Position numbers and translations under genes: made by a program. 64,000 nucleotides of DNA. It comes from Linum tenue (taxonomy: Eukaryota > Streptophyta > Magnoliopsida > Malpighiales > Linaceae). Under the pieces are notes generated by a model that saw nothing but the letters and a program-made list of their open reading frames with translations, was not told the origin of the DNA and ran no database searches. Positions 1 through 11,034 of the stretch are shown here, one piece after another (the first letter of the stretch is position 1; every line of letters begins with the position of its first letter). The DNA is taken from positions 27,749,633-27,813,632 of the forward strand of contig CAMGYJ010000009.1 of assembly GCA_946122785.1 (NCBI GenBank), in the 5' to 3' direction.

Positions 1-345
1 CTTGGAGTGTGAGTCCTGAATAAGGCACATATCACCCGCAAAAACCTAGTTCACGTGATTATCTCTAGTTAGGACTAATTGAAATCGTTCCATCCGGGAT
101 GTAAACCGGGGGATGGGAACTAGTGCTGTCAACTTGACTTAACCAACCAAAATCACGTACTATATGCTCACTACAACAAGAATTGATGAGCCACTCATAT
201 AGTTCAGGGGAGTTACCAGCCATGTGTGGAGTTGGTTCTAAAGCCGGAGGTGTTGGTGCGGTCAATAGTTGCTTCCATTGGGAAAATTGAGCTGCGGAGA
301 TACCCGAAATAGGGCTCTGCTCGAGCTCGGCGTTCGCTGCTTGTG
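1..345 (-). pseudogene. Decayed Copia gag/protease fragment
   Basis: A minus-strand reading frame resembles the part of plant Copia polyproteins around the aspartic protease. It has a spacer with an SAAQFSQWKQLL-type segment, then a WLINSCCSEHI segment where intact elements have a WIIDSGATDHM-type protease motif, then PPVYIPDGTISIS, matching the usual P-V-IPDG block. The catalytic D-S-G reads N-S-C, so it cannot be an active protease. The fragment abuts a dehydrogenase exon on the opposite strand. Assignment rests on motif recognition only. Confidence 0.5.
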
Positions 346-432
346 GTTGCTGGGGGCTTGCCGGCGCCTTTTCCTCGACGTGGGGCTTGGGAAACTCCAT
401 ACTCGCCTTGGCTAGAGGCCATATCAGGCGCA

Positions 433-816
433 TACAAGTTGGCGGAAGAATGCTTGAAAACAAACTACTACGGCCCCAAACAGATGATGGAAACATTCTT
501 GCCTCTGCTCAATCCGATTCACCCAGAATAGTCAATGTCTCCTCGACCATGGGAAAGTTAAAGGTACCGTTTCACCATAGCTAGAAACCATAATAATAAA
601 AATAGATGATGACCAACCATTATTTGCTGCCCATGTATGCATGTTTTACGTCACATACAGTACGTCCAGAACGAATGGGCTACGGCTGTACTGAGGGACG
701 TCGAGAATCTAACAGAAGAGAGAGTGGAACAAGTAGTGCAGCAGTATATGCAAGACCTCGACCAAGGCTTATTGGCAACCAAAGGCTGGCCTCGTGGGGC
801 AAGCCCCCAGCAACCA
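433..816 (+). pseudogene. Short-chain dehydrogenase fragment, two exons, frameshifted
   Basis: Two plus-strand blocks match the plant neomenthol-dehydrogenase/salutaridine-reductase-like short-chain dehydrogenases. Block one (about 433-562) reads [11 protein letters not shown] and then, in another frame, [15 protein letters not shown], which holds the conserved NVSS of this family. Block two (about 661-816) reads NEWATAVLRDVENLTEER and ends near TKGWP, as in this family. Between them lies a short intron with GT at 563 and AG near 660. The N-terminal Rossmann region and the YxxxK catalytic region are absent, and a one-base shift lies near 515. I infer a dead gene fragment, possibly moved by a transposon. 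Confidence 0.72.
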
Positions 817-817
817 T

Positions 818-1345
818 AAATGACTTGTTTTGAAGGTGGAGTGTCCCTCTACACATTGAAGTACTTGAGAGCTCAATAGAAAGTCCAGAAGACTATTTTT
901 AAACTTGATCGAAAGGTTATGGCAAAACTGCAAAACGTCCTGAAAATGGCTAATGAGTCTGGGAACGTGTTTGTGAAGTCTAATTTGGAGCTCAATTCGA
1001 GAAGCATGGATGAGAGTCGAGTTCAGGGGCCTCTACCACGTGTAATTAGGTAGGTTTATCTACAAAGGAAAGTCATTGGATGAAAGATAGGATATCTAGA
1101 AGTCTTCAAACAAAAGACTCGAAGTTGCTACGAAGGTTGTTTTCCTGGCAGCTTGAAACCTTTTGTTTGAAGCAACTTCGAGCCTTTTGTTTGAAACCTT
1201 CCATATATCCAATGCATTTTCCCAGTTTTGGCATAGCTTTTTGATTAGGTTGAAAAGTGGTCTTATAAACTTCCTATCGAGCTCCGAAACACTTCAATGT
1301 GTAGAGGGACACTCCAGCTTCAAAAACAAGTCATTGATCTCCAAT
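818..1345. repeat. Large imperfect inverted repeat
   Basis: The segment from about 818 to 935 is repeated in reverse complement at about 1218-1345; both arms share GGAGTGTCCCTCTACACATT. A second, inner pair lies at about 1107-1137 and 1163-1190 around AGACTCGAAGTTGCT. The arms are about 120 bp with visible mismatches, separated by about 280 bp. No transposase or target duplication is visible. It could be a fold-back element or an inverted duplication of a gene fragment. Confidence 0.65.
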
Positions 1346-1565
1346 TTTCGTTGATTCAATTGTAAGATATGAATCTCCAAAGTAGGCAGCATGAAACTGT
1401 TTTTATACTGAAACAATAGATTAGGTCGACCTAATCCTAACTGAGATAGACCGAAAAATACAAGTTACGGTGACTTGCAAAGCACCATAGGCGCACCCCA
1501 ATTAATATAACTAAGACAAATATGAATTCAAAAGTTGGAAAATTAAATTTATATAGTTTAAAATG

Positions 1566-1850
1566 ACTGAACTTATAAAAAATATTAAAATTAAATTAAA
1601 TCTTTGGTAAATGCAAACAAAAAAGATTGAAAATATTAATTAATATATTTTTCTGTAACTCTGGGGTAAATATTTTGGAAGAAAAAAGGAAAAAAATGGT
1701 AAATGAAAACATATTCTGAACTTATAAAAAATATTTAAATCAAATTAAATCTTTGATAAATGAAAACGAAAAATTGAAATATTACGTAACTTCTTTTTTT
1801 TTAGTAACTTTGGGGTAAAATTTTCGAAAGATAAAAGGAAAAACTGGGAA
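1566..1850. repeat. AT-rich tandem duplication of about 150 bp
   Basis: Two diverged direct copies (about 1566-1713 and 1718-1850) each begin CTGAACTTATAAAAAATATT and each contain a GGGGTAAA block followed by an A-rich run. No coding capacity is visible. Confidence 0.6.
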
Positions 1851-1859
1851 AAATAAAAA

Positions 1860-2083
1860 TTCAACTAACCTGCTCCCACTAGAACTCAACCTCTGGTCAA
1901 TTGAGGGGAGGGTAATACGTGCTTTCACTAGGCTGGGAGGGGACTTCTGATTCTTTCCTAGTCACGGAAGTAAAAATATTTGTTTGTTTATACGCAATTC
2001 TTCAAATTTCGTATAAAATTACACACGTAGGTTCTAAAATTCTAAGGGGTTGGGCCCACGACACCTTACCTAGCTCCGCCCCT
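1860..2083. mobile_element. hAT-like terminal remnant
   Basis: The segment ends in CCTAGCTCCGCCCCTT, which resembles the GGGGCGGA terminal inverted repeat common on plant hAT elements and resembles the right end of the hAT element at 17.4-18.1 kb. The partner end is not visible, so this is a decayed copy. Confidence 0.35.
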
Positions 2084-2287
2084 TCGCGGCAATGAGATTG
2101 GTTTGCCTGAGATGGTGGTCCAACAATGGTCAAGATTGGTGGATGATTCGATTGTTAGGCTCAGAAAGACTGATCATGAAGATGGTTAGAAATTAAATAA
2201 GAGGGGTAAAAATAAAATTCGTTGGACGTAAAAATAAAAACAATGTTACATGTTTATTTAGCTGATGTTATGTTCTGTAATTCGATC

Positions 2288-2396
2288 GAATTTAATAATT
2301 TCAAAATGAAAATCCAATCGAGAGATACATGGATAACTTTTTTTTATTATTGCTGGAGTTTTCCTTATGTTTTGAGTGTTTGGTTTCTTAGTACGT
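2288..2396 (+). promoter_or_regulatory. Orphan Gnk2-family upstream block
   Basis: This block matches the distal upstream region of the Gnk2 gene at 29.3 kb (28.83-28.93 kb), including GAGTTTTCCTT, TTTTGAGTGTTTGG and TTCTTGGTA-like words in the same order. No gene follows; the block is cut off by a small MITE and then by the Copia element. I read it as the promoter stub of a lost tandem copy. Confidence 0.6.
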
Positions 2397-2432
2397 TATG
2401 ATACCTACGTACATTCGATTACTTATACTATA

Positions 2433-2653
2433 CTTTAAAGTATTGGTGTTTTATAGTATAACTTAAAGTTTTCTCATAACGTTAAAAGTACAAATTGAAG
2501 TTGTACAATAAGGGAATTTGACATTTATGTTATGATACAACTTTAGTGTGTACCATAAAAGGATTTTACAAAAAAGTATATGTACCATAACGTTAACCGT
2601 ACTACTTTAAGTTATACCATAAAAACTAAAACTAAAACACCAATACTTTAAGG
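2433..2653. mobile_element. Small MITE with about 70-bp terminal inverted repeats
   Basis: Left arm 2433-2485 and right arm 2583-2653 are inverted copies around CTTTAAAGTATTGGTGTTTT, followed by TATAACTTAAAG and AACGTTA words. The total is about 220 bp and non-coding. A GGGGTCGTTTGGA motif, typical of Harbinger-like ends, begins immediately after it near 2653, without a visible partner. Confidence 0.6.
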
Positions 2654-2968
2654 GGTCGTTTGGATCTAAAATTGAGGGTAGAGATTTGGCCCAAATTTCG
2701 ACCCGTCCAGGAATTTAACCAATTCCCTATGCCTTGTTAGGATAGTAATTAAAACAACGAGGATTTGGGCCTTCGGGATTTTTAAATTCGGCCCTGCCCG
2801 GAATTAGAAATATCACTGGCGCGCCGCCGGCAGGAGGCGACATCGACGAAGACTTGCGTGACTTCAACGACCAAGTGGTAGTCCCCTTGCTGCCAGCAAT
2901 CAGAGAGCAGTACGATTCCCACCTCGACGTCCTCGACTCAACTCTAGCATCGTCGCTGGCGCTCGATT

Positions 2969-3748
2969 TGTAATCGATATCTAGGGAGAAGAAAAATTAG
3001 GGTTCGAGAGAGGAATTTTGGGGTTCAGAGAATCGAAAGGAAACGAAAGGGGCGAACAAGAGACTGAAGGGAAAGAGTGTTTGGAACACTTCGTTCAGTC
3101 GCTTATAAGAATTTGGGCTCAAGTATACGAAGCCCACTATTCTATTCTTACTTGTTAAAGCCGAGACCCAAAACGACAGGCTAAAAGCCCAGTCTCGGTG
3201 AGTTATCAATTCCAGAGGGAATTGCTTCAACAAGTCAAGAACAGAGACAGCAAAATGAAGAACAGAGTAGAACTCAGGGATTCGAGTTCAGAGATTCAAA
3301 GTACAGAAGGAATGCAGAAAAATAAATGGCACACAATCTTTTTAACGTGGTTCGCCCAAGTGCAATGGTTTACTTCCACGTCCCAGAATATGGTCTGGGA
3401 GACCTTTATTACTTATGGTTTTGAATGATAAGGAAGAACAAAGTAATACAGCTAAGAAGACAGAAAGAAGATAAAACGATAGCCCAGATCAGCCTTGATC
3501 TAATCTGCCTCAACACACTCAGAACCTCTACCTCTGTGTGTATCAAGCCCTTTTGTGAATCCAGCTTAAAGCCCTCTACCGCACCAAGCTTCAACAAAAG
3601 TGCCTTCGAAAGAGATGCCAACAGAAATATATAGACAGAGCAACTAGCCGTTAGGATTCATATAAATTAATTCTCAAATCAGCCAGCTGTTTCCTTTGAT
3701 ATTGCTTGAGACAAAAAGAGGCAATCTCCAAACTTGCCAATTTCAACA
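2969..3748 (-). repeat. 3' LTR of Copia-1
   Basis: 780 bp, TGTAATCGAT...TTTCAACA in plus-strand reading, nearly identical to 9491-10270. It is bordered inside by the polypurine tract, which shows that this is the 3' LTR of a minus-strand element. Confidence 0.93.
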
Positions 3749-3749
3749 A

Positions 3750-4030
3750 TCTCCCCCTAAGATGGAGATTGCCGATTGACACTTCCCTGCATAAGACCCG
3801 AAAACCTATCCACACCAGCTGCAGTAAACAGAGATCACAAACATAGAGATAAAGAGACTAGATTAAACAAGAAACCTTTTTGAACAAGAAATCTCAAATT
3901 CACTGAGCAGAACAAATAACACCAGTTAGGACAATCAGCAAAGCACTCCCCCTGAGTTCAGAACAACTAAAAAACACAACTCTCACATCAAGACAACACA
4001 GCAAGCACTCCCCCTGAGTTCAGAACAACT
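3750..4030 (-). promoter_or_regulatory. Polypurine tract and two internal PPT-like repeats of Copia-1
   Basis: The LTR-proximal tract is at 3750-3762 (reverse strand CTTAGGGGGAGAT). Two identical 27-bp direct copies at 3942-3968 and 4004-4030 contain TCAGGGGGAGTGCT in the reverse strand. Multiple PPT-like copies upstream of the 3' LTR are described for Sireviruses; here they lie between the third ORF and the LTR. Confidence 0.7.
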
Positions 4031-4052
4031 CTCAAAACAAGACAACAGAGAT

Positions 4053-5075
4053 TCAAGGGTCCGAGCTGTCACTAGAAGAGGCAGCATCTGTCTCGGCAGC
4101 AACAGGAGAGTCTGATTCAGAATCAGATCCATAGAGATCTTTAAGAGCAGCTGCAAAGGATGGCAAGAATGCAGGAGCTGCAGGGGCTTCTCCTTCAGAA
4201 GCTTCTCTAGCTTCAACCTCTCTTTCTTCCTCAGAATCACTGCTGAGCCAGTGTATGAAGGGACTCTCCCCCTCAATCGCAATCCCAATTTCCTCCAAGA
4301 CGTCATTTGCAGTGAGCCAAAGCGAAGGAGATTCCGTGCGATAGGCCGAAAGGTTTAAAGGCAGAGCAAGCATAAGGCGGGTGATCACAGGGCCAAAGGG
4401 AAGAGGGGCATGAAAGTTGTGATCGATGAATGGGAGAAGAGCACCAAAAAACAAATGAGAGAAGTCCAGCGGAACAGCAGCAACAGCATGAGCCAAGATC
4501 CATAGATCCAGAGGAAGAACACGATCAAGAAAGTTTGCACGAGGCAGAAAAACTCTGGTGAGGATATGATGAAAAGCTTTCAGCGAGGGAGGCAGAAGCC
4601 TAGTAGAGAAGGTATTGTCTTGGTCAGGTTCATGACCAGTTAGATGAACAGCCTCAGTAGTGATATTGAAGTTAAAAAGAGGAAGCTCATCAGGGTGAGC
4701 CAGAGCTTCTCCAAAGGCAGGAATGTTCAGGAGACGGCTGATATCAGGGAGAGGAAGAGTCATCATATGACCATGAACCAGAGAACTAATGGTACGGGAT
4801 TGAAGACCAAAATACCTAAGGTTTGAAAAGAAAACCCTAACAGCCTCAGGGCAGATGAGAGATGAGGTGAAATCAGGCATCAAGAGAGATTCCCAGCCTA
4901 GATTATACACGAAAGGCATCACATCTAAACCTAAAGGCACAAAATCAGGAAGGTGAATGATGGTAGAGGGATTGATGGGACGATTTGCAAAAGACTGAGT
5001 ATGACGATGATAGTTTGCAACCACAGGCTCATGGAAATGTGCCCCGGAGTAAGTCAGAGCAAAAGCATAAACCAT
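4053..5075 (-). CDS. Third ORF of Copia-1, downstream of pol
   Basis: An uninterrupted frame of about 340 aa on the same strand as gag-pol, starting 176 nt after the pol stop at the first ATG (MVYAFALTYSG); an upstream GTG would add 11 residues. It has no signal peptide or clear membrane anchor and ends in an acidic, serine-rich tail. It shares NLGWESL, CPEAVRVFF and LPFGPVITRL with the third ORF of Copia-2 at 37.5-38.6 kb in the same order and position. I associate these motifs with the 'putative plant transposon protein' family, but cannot confirm it. Function is unknown. Intact coding in two separate elements argues that it is maintained. Confidence 0.8.
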   Translation of the reverse strand: MVYAFALTYSGAHFHEPVVANYHRHTQSFANRPINPSTIIHLPDFVPLGLDVMPFVYNLGWESLLMPDFTSSLICPEAVRVFFSNLRYFGLQSRTISSLVHGHMMTLPLPDISRLLNIPAFGEALAHPDELPLFNFNITTEAVHLTGHEPDQDNTFSTRLLPPSLKAFHHILTRVFLPRANFLDRVLPLDLWILAHAVAAVPLDFSHLFFGALLPFIDHNFHAPLPFGPVITRLMLALPLNLSAYRTESPSLWLTANDVLEEIGIAIEGESPFIHWLSSDSEEEREVEAREASEGEAPAAPAFLPSFAAALKDLYGSDSESDSPVAAETDAASSSDSSDP

Positions 5076-5251
5076 GGCTGACAAGGAGATAAGAGAAAGA
5101 CTTGACACAGGCTATACACAGCAATCAAAACACACCAGCAATATAAAGGCTAAACAAGCACTGAAAAGGAAAGCACATAATCAATCAAGACAGAGAAAGA
5201 AGGAAAGAAAATAAATTAAGGATTACAACAGACAAGGTAACACAGCAGACG

Positions 5252-8200
5252 CTAGTTTTCACTAGCAGCAGTAATGGTGGAAAGAGATCGCAGACCGATC
5301 TCATAGCACAGAAAGGTAAAGCGATCAGATGATAATGGTTTAGTAAAAAGATCTGCCAGTTGGAAATCAGTATTGATATACTGAAGATTAATAGTTCCAG
5401 CACTAACAAGATCACGTATGAAATGGTATTTTATTTCAATATGCTTAGTACGTGAATGTTGCACAGGATTCTTAGACATGCAGATTGCACTTGTATTATC
5501 ACAAAATAGAGGTATGCTAGACATAGTAATTCCATAGTCTTGTAGCTGACTTTTCAACCACAGTAGCTGAGTACAAGTGCTTCCAGCAGCTATGTACTCT
5601 GCCTCAGCAGTGGATAGGGCGACTGCCCCTTGTTTTTTGCAAGACCAGGAGACTAAAGAGGTTCCTACAAATTGACAACTACCAGAAGTGCTTCTCCTAT
5701 CAGTTAAACTGCCTGCAAAATCTGAGTCACTGTACCCAACAAGATCAAACTGATCATGCTTAGGGTACCATAGACCAATGTCCATTGTCCCTTTGAGGTA
5801 TCTAAAGATTCGTTTAACTGCAGACATGTGACTTTCCTTAGGAGCTGACTGAAAACGAGCACACAAGCAGACACTATGTTGTATATCAGGACGACTGGCT
5901 GTTAGGTAAAGTAAAGACCCTATCATTCCTCTGAACTTAGATTCATCAACTGGTATTCCAGTCTCATCTTTATCAAGTTTCAGATTCACTGCCATAGGAG
6001 TCGAACTGGTATTAAGATTTAACATGTCAAATTTACTCAGCATAGAGGATATATATTTTGTCTGGCTTATAAAAGTTCCAGACTCTGTTTGTTTAATTTG
6101 GAGTCCGAGGAAAAATTGTAATTCCCCCATCATACTCATCTCAAAATCCTCTTTCATAGAGTTACAGAACTCAGAACACATGTCTTTGCAAGTAGCCCCA
6201 AACACAATATCATCTACATAAATCTGAACTATAAGCATGTCATTAGATTTGTGTTTAATGAATAAAGTCTTATCAACAGACCCCTGAACAAAACCATGTT
6301 CCAGCAAGAATGCAGTAAGCCTATCATACCAAGCTCTTGGAGCTTGTTTTAGACCATATAAGGCTTTTCTAAGCTTATAAACATGATTAGGGTGTTGATG
6401 ATCCTCAAAACCAGGAGGTTGTGAGACATAGACTTCCTCATTTATATCACCATTTAAGAAGGCGCTTTTAACATCCATTTGGTAAAGAGGAAAACCCATG
6501 TAACAAGCATAAGCACATAACAATCGAATTGATTCTAACCTAGCAACAGGGGCAAAGGTTTCATCATAGTCTACCCCTTCCTCCTGTGAATAACCTTGTG
6601 CCACTAATCTGGCTTTATTTCTAATTATAGCACCTTTTTCGTCAGATTTGTTCCTAAAAACCCACTTTGTTCCAATCACAGATTGGTTCAAGGGTCTAGG
6701 TACAAGATCCCACACATGAAGAGATTTAAATTGAGCTAATTCATCAACCATTGCAAGGAACCATTCATCATCTTTAATAGCTTCTTTATAATTTTTAGGT
6801 TCAAATTGAGAGACATAAGCATACTGTCCAGGAATATACTTACCTCTTGTTCGAAGACCATCATTCAGATTACCTATGATTTGGTCTGATGGATGACGCT
6901 TCTGAATGTGAAGAGGTGCTTTGGCAGCAGTGGCAGTGGAGTCTTCACCTGTTGTTACACTCTGCTGACTAGGACCTTCATCAGTTTTTGACATTTCTTC
7001 AGGTGCAACTTCTTCAGCTGGTTCTGAGCCAGTTCTGATCATTTCCAAAAGATCATATTCCTGCATGCCCTGCTCAGTATCCTCATTCACAATGTTAGAA
7101 TCATTAAATATAACATGAACAGATTCTTCCACTTTCTGGGTCCGTTTATTATAAATGCGATAGGCTTGACCCTTTATAGAGTATCCTAGAAAGATGGCTT
7201 TATCAGATTTAGCATCAAACTTTCCTAGCCTATCTTTAGTATTCAAAACATGACAGGAACATCCAAAAGGATGAAAATAGCCAAGATTAGGAGTCTTGTT
7301 TTTGAAAATTTCATAGGGGGTTCTATTAAGACCTTTTCTAATCAAAACACAATTAGTAACATAACAGGCAGTGCTCACAGCTTCAGCCCAAAAAGCTTTT
7401 GGTAGATTATAATCAAGGAGCATAGTACGAGCACATTCAATAAGAGTCCTATTTTTCCTTTCTACAACTCCATTTTGTTGAGGAGTTCTAGGAGCAGAAA
7501 ATGTGTGAGAAATACCTGACTCATTACAAAGTTTTTCAAATTCCTCAGACACAAACTCCCCTCCATTATCACTTTTAATAGTTTTAATCTTATCCAGAAA
7601 CAGCATGATAAAAGTTTTGAATCTACCTAGAGCATCATCCTTATTAGCAAGAAAGTACACCCAGGTGTATCTAGAGTAATCATCAACAAGCACGAACACA
7701 TAGTTTTTACCCCCTAGACTGGTAACATTACATGGACCAAATAAGTCCATGTGAATTAATTCAAACATTTCATGTGAGGTGATATCAGTTTTGGATTTAA
7801 ACGGTTTCCTAGCATGCTTTCCACTCACACATGTTTCACAAAAGAAATCTGTTTTAGCCTTTAGAATTGGTACTCCTCTAACAAGGCCTGACTTAGTTAA
7901 ATCAACAAGCTTTTGAAGGCTCACATGACCCATCTTTCTATGCCAAGTCATTTCTTGTTGAAAAGAGGAGACAAAACACAGTTCATTAAAGGCACTGAGG
8001 TTACTTAGGTCAATCACATACATGTTATTAGTTCTTATCCCAACAAACATAACTTTTTCATCTTTGTTTCTCTTGACAATACACCTATCCGTTTCAAAAG
8101 TAACATGAAACCCATTACTGCATAGCTGACTTATTGACAAGAGATTATGTTTTAGCCCTTCAACCAGTAAGACATTTTTAAATGATGGGAAAGGTTTCCT

Positions 8201-9433
8201 TCCTATGGTTTCAGATCCAATAACCTTTCCACAACCATTATCCCCAAACCAAACTTTACCTCCATTCATCAGAGTTAAAGAAGAGAATAAAAGTTTCTTA
8301 CCAGACATGTGGTGTGAACAACCACTGTCGAGATACCATTTTTGTTCCTCAGTTTCAGATTCAGATTCCTTTTCTTCTTCAGTGAACTCTGTTTTAGCCA
8401 TGAAGGCTTCATTTTCAGACTCCTGTTCTTCTTGATCCGAATCATAATCGCTCCAGGAGGCCTTCATTGCCTTTTCTTTTGCTTTTAAAGTCTGTGGACA
8501 GTTGGCTCTAATGTGGCCAAATTTTCCACATTTGTAGCATGCTTGGGACTCCCTTTCCTGCTGACCTGTTTCAAACTTTCTGGTCTGCTGGGGTAGCAGC
8601 CTACTTTGAGAAAAGTTCTTAGTACCTCCATATCTGGAGTCATCCATACGTTGTTTTTGATCATTTTTGAATTTTAGCATTCTGTGAAATCGTTTGCTGA
8701 CAAGAGCAAACTCCTTTTCAAAGTCATTTTCCAGATCACTATCTTGTTCATAGTCCATGATTTTAGATTTAAAAGCCAGGTTTTTGCTACGTTTTTCATC
8801 CTCCTGACTAACTTGTTTCAAAACATGCTCATGACTTAGCAAGGAACCTATCAATTCACTGATAGGCAAGGTAGTCAGGTTTTTGGCTTCTTCAATAGCA
8901 GTTCTTTTCGGTAGCCACTCTCTTGGCAGAGATCTAAGTATTTTTCTGTTAAGGTCCTTAGTCTGAAATGTTTTGCCTAATCCCTTCAACTTGTTTATGA
9001 GAATAGTAAACCTAGAGTACATCTCATGTATACTTTCAGCCTTACTCATACTAAAAGCCTCATAGTCATGAATAAGCAGATCTATACGCGATTCTTTAAT
9101 ATTAGAAGTACCTTCATAGGTGCTCTCAAGCGTAGTCCAGATCTCCCAGGCTGTTGCACAATTTTCCACTTGATCCGCTTCATCAGGATTCATGGCCGAT
9201 TGCAAGACATGCATGGCCCTCTGGTTCAGCTGCGCGCTCTTCTTCTGTTCCACTGACCAGAGTGATTGCTCGTCGTCCTTCATGTCTACTGGTCCATTTT
9301 GCACGACCAGCCAGAGATCTTCGTCGATCCCCCACATAAATTGCTTCATCCGTTTCTTCCACGCGGTGTAATTCGAACAGGTGAAGATTGGGGGATGATT
9401 TAGAGCAGCATGACCGAAGGAACTAGATGCCAT
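5252..9433 (-). CDS. Copia-1 gag-pol polyprotein, intact
   Basis: A single 1393-residue frame without stops. In order: a UBN2-type gag N-terminus; one CCHC zinc knuckle [14 protein letters not shown] (about residue 300); an aspartic protease with [13 protein letters not shown] (about 365); the integrase zinc region HRKMGHVS...CETC (about 495); the integrase core with [15 protein letters not shown] and [11 protein letters not shown]; reverse transcriptase from KWVFRNK (about 925) with IYVDDIVFG (about 1070); and RNase H with GYSDSDFAG and [11 protein letters not shown] (about 1230-1280). All catalytic signatures are present, so the element could be autonomous. Gag and pol share one frame without an internal stop, unlike Copia-2. 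The start is the ATG 44 nt inside the primer binding site. Confidence 0.96.
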   Translation of the reverse strand: MASSSFGHAALNHPPIFTCSNYTAWKKRMKQFMWGIDEDLWLVVQNGPVDMKDDEQSLWSVEQKKSAQLNQRAMHVLQSAMNPDEADQVENCATAWEIWTTLESTYEGTSNIKESRIDLLIHDYEAFSMSKAESIHEMYSRFTILINKLKGLGKTFQTKDLNRKILRSLPREWLPKRTAIEEAKNLTTLPISELIGSLLSHEHVLKQVSQEDEKRSKNLAFKSKIMDYEQDSDLENDFEKEFALVSKRFHRMLKFKNDQKQRMDDSRYGGTKNFSQSRLLPQQTRKFETGQQERESQACYKCGKFGHIRANCPQTLKAKEKAMKASWSDYDSDQEEQESENEAFMAKTEFTEEEKESESETEEQKWYLDSGCSHHMSGKKLLFSSLTLMNGGKVWFGDNGCGKVIGSETIGRKPFPSFKNVLLVEGLKHNLLSISQLCSNGFHVTFETDRCIVKRNKDEKVMFVGIRTNNMYVIDLSNLSAFNELCFVSSFQQEMTWHRKMGHVSLQKLVDLTKSGLVRGVPILKAKTDFFCETCVSGKHARKPFKSKTDITSHEMFELIHMDLFGPCNVTSLGGKNYVFVLVDDYSRYTWVYFLANKDDALGRFKTFIMLFLDKIKTIKSDNGGEFVSEEFEKLCNESGISHTFSAPRTPQQNGVVERKNRTLIECARTMLLDYNLPKAFWAEAVSTACYVTNCVLIRKGLNRTPYEIFKNKTPNLGYFHPFGCSCHVLNTKDRLGKFDAKSDKAIFLGYSIKGQAYRIYNKRTQKVEESVHVIFNDSNIVNEDTEQGMQEYDLLEMIRTGSEPAEEVAPEEMSKTDEGPSQQSVTTGEDSTATAAKAPLHIQKRHPSDQIIGNLNDGLRTRGKYIPGQYAYVSQFEPKNYKEAIKDDEWFLAMVDELAQFKSLHVWDLVPRPLNQSVIGTKWVFRNKSDEKGAIIRNKARLVAQGYSQEEGVDYDETFAPVARLESIRLLCAYACYMGFPLYQMDVKSAFLNGDINEEVYVSQPPGFEDHQHPNHVYKLRKALYGLKQAPRAWYDRLTAFLLEHGFVQGSVDKTLFIKHKSNDMLIVQIYVDDIVFGATCKDMCSEFCNSMKEDFEMSMMGELQFFLGLQIKQTESGTFISQTKYISSMLSKFDMLNLNTSSTPMAVNLKLDKDETGIPVDESKFRGMIGSLLYLTASRPDIQHSVCLCARFQSAPKESHMSAVKRIFRYLKGTMDIGLWYPKHDQFDLVGYSDSDFAGSLTDRRSTSGSCQFVGTSLVSWSCKKQGAVALSTAEAEYIAAGSTCTQLLWLKSQLQDYGITMSSIPLFCDNTSAICMSKNPVQHSRTKHIEIKYHFIRDLVSAGTINLQYINTDFQLADLFTKPLSSDRFTFLCYEIGLRSLSTITAASEN

Positions 9434-9476
9434 TGGATCGAAAAGCCTTGGCAGTAGTTAGCTTCGTCAAGGAGCA

Positions 9477-9488
9477 GCTCTGATACCA
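9477..9488 (-). promoter_or_regulatory. Primer binding site of Copia-1 (initiator tRNA-Met type)
   Basis: Reverse-strand TGGTATCAGAGC, two bases inside the 5' LTR, complementary to the 3' end of plant initiator tRNA-Met. Confidence 0.85.
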
Positions 9489-9490
9489 AT

Positions 9491-10270
9491 TGTAATCGAT
9501 ATCTAGGGAGAAGAAAATTTAGGGTTCGAGAGAGGAATTTTGGGGTTCAGAGAATCGAAAGGAAACGAAAGGGGCGAACAAGAGACTGAAGGGAAAGAGT
9601 GTTTGGAACACTTCGTTCAGTCGCTTATAAGAATTTGGGCTCAAGTATACGAAGCCCACTATTCTATTCTTACTTGTTAAAGCCGAGACCCAAAACGACA
9701 GGCTAAAAGCCCAGTCTCGGTGAGTTATCAATTCCAGAGGGAATTGCTTCAACAAGTCAAGAACAGAGACAGCAAAATGAAGAACAGAGTAGAACTCAGG
9801 GATTCGAGTTCAGAGATTCAAAGTACAGAAGGAATGCAGAAAAATAAATGGCACACAATCTTTTTAACGTGGTTCGCCCAAGTGCAATGGTTTACTTCCA
9901 CGTCCCAGAATATGGTCTGGGAGACCTTTATTACTTATGGTTTTGAATGATAATGAAGAACAAAGTAATACAGCTAAGAAGACAGAAAGAAGATAAAACG
10001 ATAGCCCAAATCAGCCTTGATCTAATCTGCCTCAACACACTCAGAACCTCTACCTCTGTGTGTATCAAGCCCTTTTGTGAATCCAGCTTAAAGCCCTCTA
10101 CCGCACCAAGCTTCAACAAAAGTGCCTTCGAAAGAGATGCCAACAGAAATATATAGACAGAGCAACTAGCCGTTAGGATTCATATAAATTAATTCTCAAA
10201 TCAGCCAGCTGTTCCCTTTGATATTGCTTGAGACAAAAAGAGGCAATCTCCAAACTTGCCAATTTCAACA
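9491..10270 (-). repeat. 5' LTR of Copia-1
   Basis: 780 bp, pairs with 2969-3748. The downstream CGATT is the target duplication. Confidence 0.93.
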
Positions 10271-10431
10271 CGATTCCCTCTTCTTGGTCGAGCTGCTCGT
10301 CCAGGATTCTTGTGACGACCACGATGATCGCGATGAAGAGGCGGATGATTACGATTCCATCATGATGAATGACGCGATGATGCTGGAGAACTAGATCCCT
10401 CTATTTTTCGCTGCAATAAGCCTTATCTAAG

Positions 10432-11034
10432 TTGGTGCAGGGTCGCCATTGTGACGGCGAGTCCGGCATGTTTACCAACAGCTTTCTCCCTTTCTTCCGG
10501 CGGATCTGGATACGCAAGAGCCTAGATCCACTGTCATCTTCTTTGGTAACCGGAGAGAATAATCCAAATTGGGAAAGTGAGGGCTGGGCGACGATGGTTG
10601 TCTCCATCGAAGAGAAGGAAGAGAAGTGGGGTTAGGTGCAAAATGTGTTGAAAATGGTAAATGCGTAAGTTGCTATTTGACAATAAAAACAATTTTCTGA
10701 TTAATGAAAATGCGTAAGTCGCCAAATAAATCTTCTTGATGATTGTTTTTGTTTTCTTTTCTCTAGGAAAGGGTGGCTAACAGTTTGGTTGCTGATTGAT
10801 GTTCTGAAAATGAGAAGTTTCCCCGCATATGAGTCAGCGGTCTGCAGTTGACGTGACAGTCCGAGTTGGTATGGTTATTTACATTTTGGCACCTATAGTT
10901 AGCCATGGAGACGAAATGGTAATGATGCTACCAAAATTGGATGTAATTGATTTAATTGCAACAAAACATACTTAGGTGGTTATCGTGCAACAAATGGTGA
11001 ACTTAAGTGACAATCTGTGCAATTAACCCTTCAA
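10432..11034. other. Intergenic stretch with nothing recognised
   Basis: Short frames only, with no recognisable domain, repeat structure or promoter element that I can support. Confidence 0.4.

Larger units (their letters stand above)
2969..10270 (-). mobile_element. Intact Sirevirus-type Copia retrotransposon (Copia-1)
   Basis: This is a 7.3-kb LTR element with 780-bp LTRs at 2969-3748 and 9491-10270, each TG...CA. They differ at about four visible sites, so the insertion is recent. A perfect 5-bp target duplication CGATT lies at 2964-2968 and 10271-10275. The primer binding site at 9477-9488 (reverse strand TGGTATCAGAGC) fits initiator tRNA-Met. A polypurine tract lies next to the LTR at 3750-3762. 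It encodes one gag-pol frame and a third ORF downstream of pol. RT and RNase H motifs resemble the SIRE/Maximus lineage. Confidence 0.95.
2821..10431 (+). pseudogene. DUF247 (UPF0481) gene fragment split by a Copia insertion
   Basis: If the Copia element (2969-10270) and one copy of its CGATT target duplication are ignored, one reading frame runs across the junction from about 2831-2968 into 10276 onward. It contains VVVPLLPAIREQYDSHLDVL, then SLALDSLFLVELL, then an acidic stretch, then MMLEN-stop-IPLFFAAISLI. DUF247 proteins have the same order: a P-x-IRxxY segment, a LDGCFLLELL segment and a LLLENQIP segment. The stop (10390-10392, TAG) replaces the usual glutamine of ENQIP. The gene was therefore damaged besides the insertion. 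DUF247 function is poorly known. N- and C-terminal parts are missing. Confidence 0.62.

Noticed and set aside
4053..5075. Third Copia ORF as a retroviral-type envelope gene
   Set aside because: No signal peptide, transmembrane anchor or coiled coil that I can see; the Copia-2 counterpart lacks them too.
9026..9339. Plus-strand ORFs opposite Copia-1 gag
   Set aside because: Antisense shadows of an intact gag-pol frame with all expected motifs.
9477..9488. tRNA-like match near the Copia LTR
   Set aside because: Only a short complement to the tRNA 3' end is present; it is a primer binding site, not a tRNA gene.
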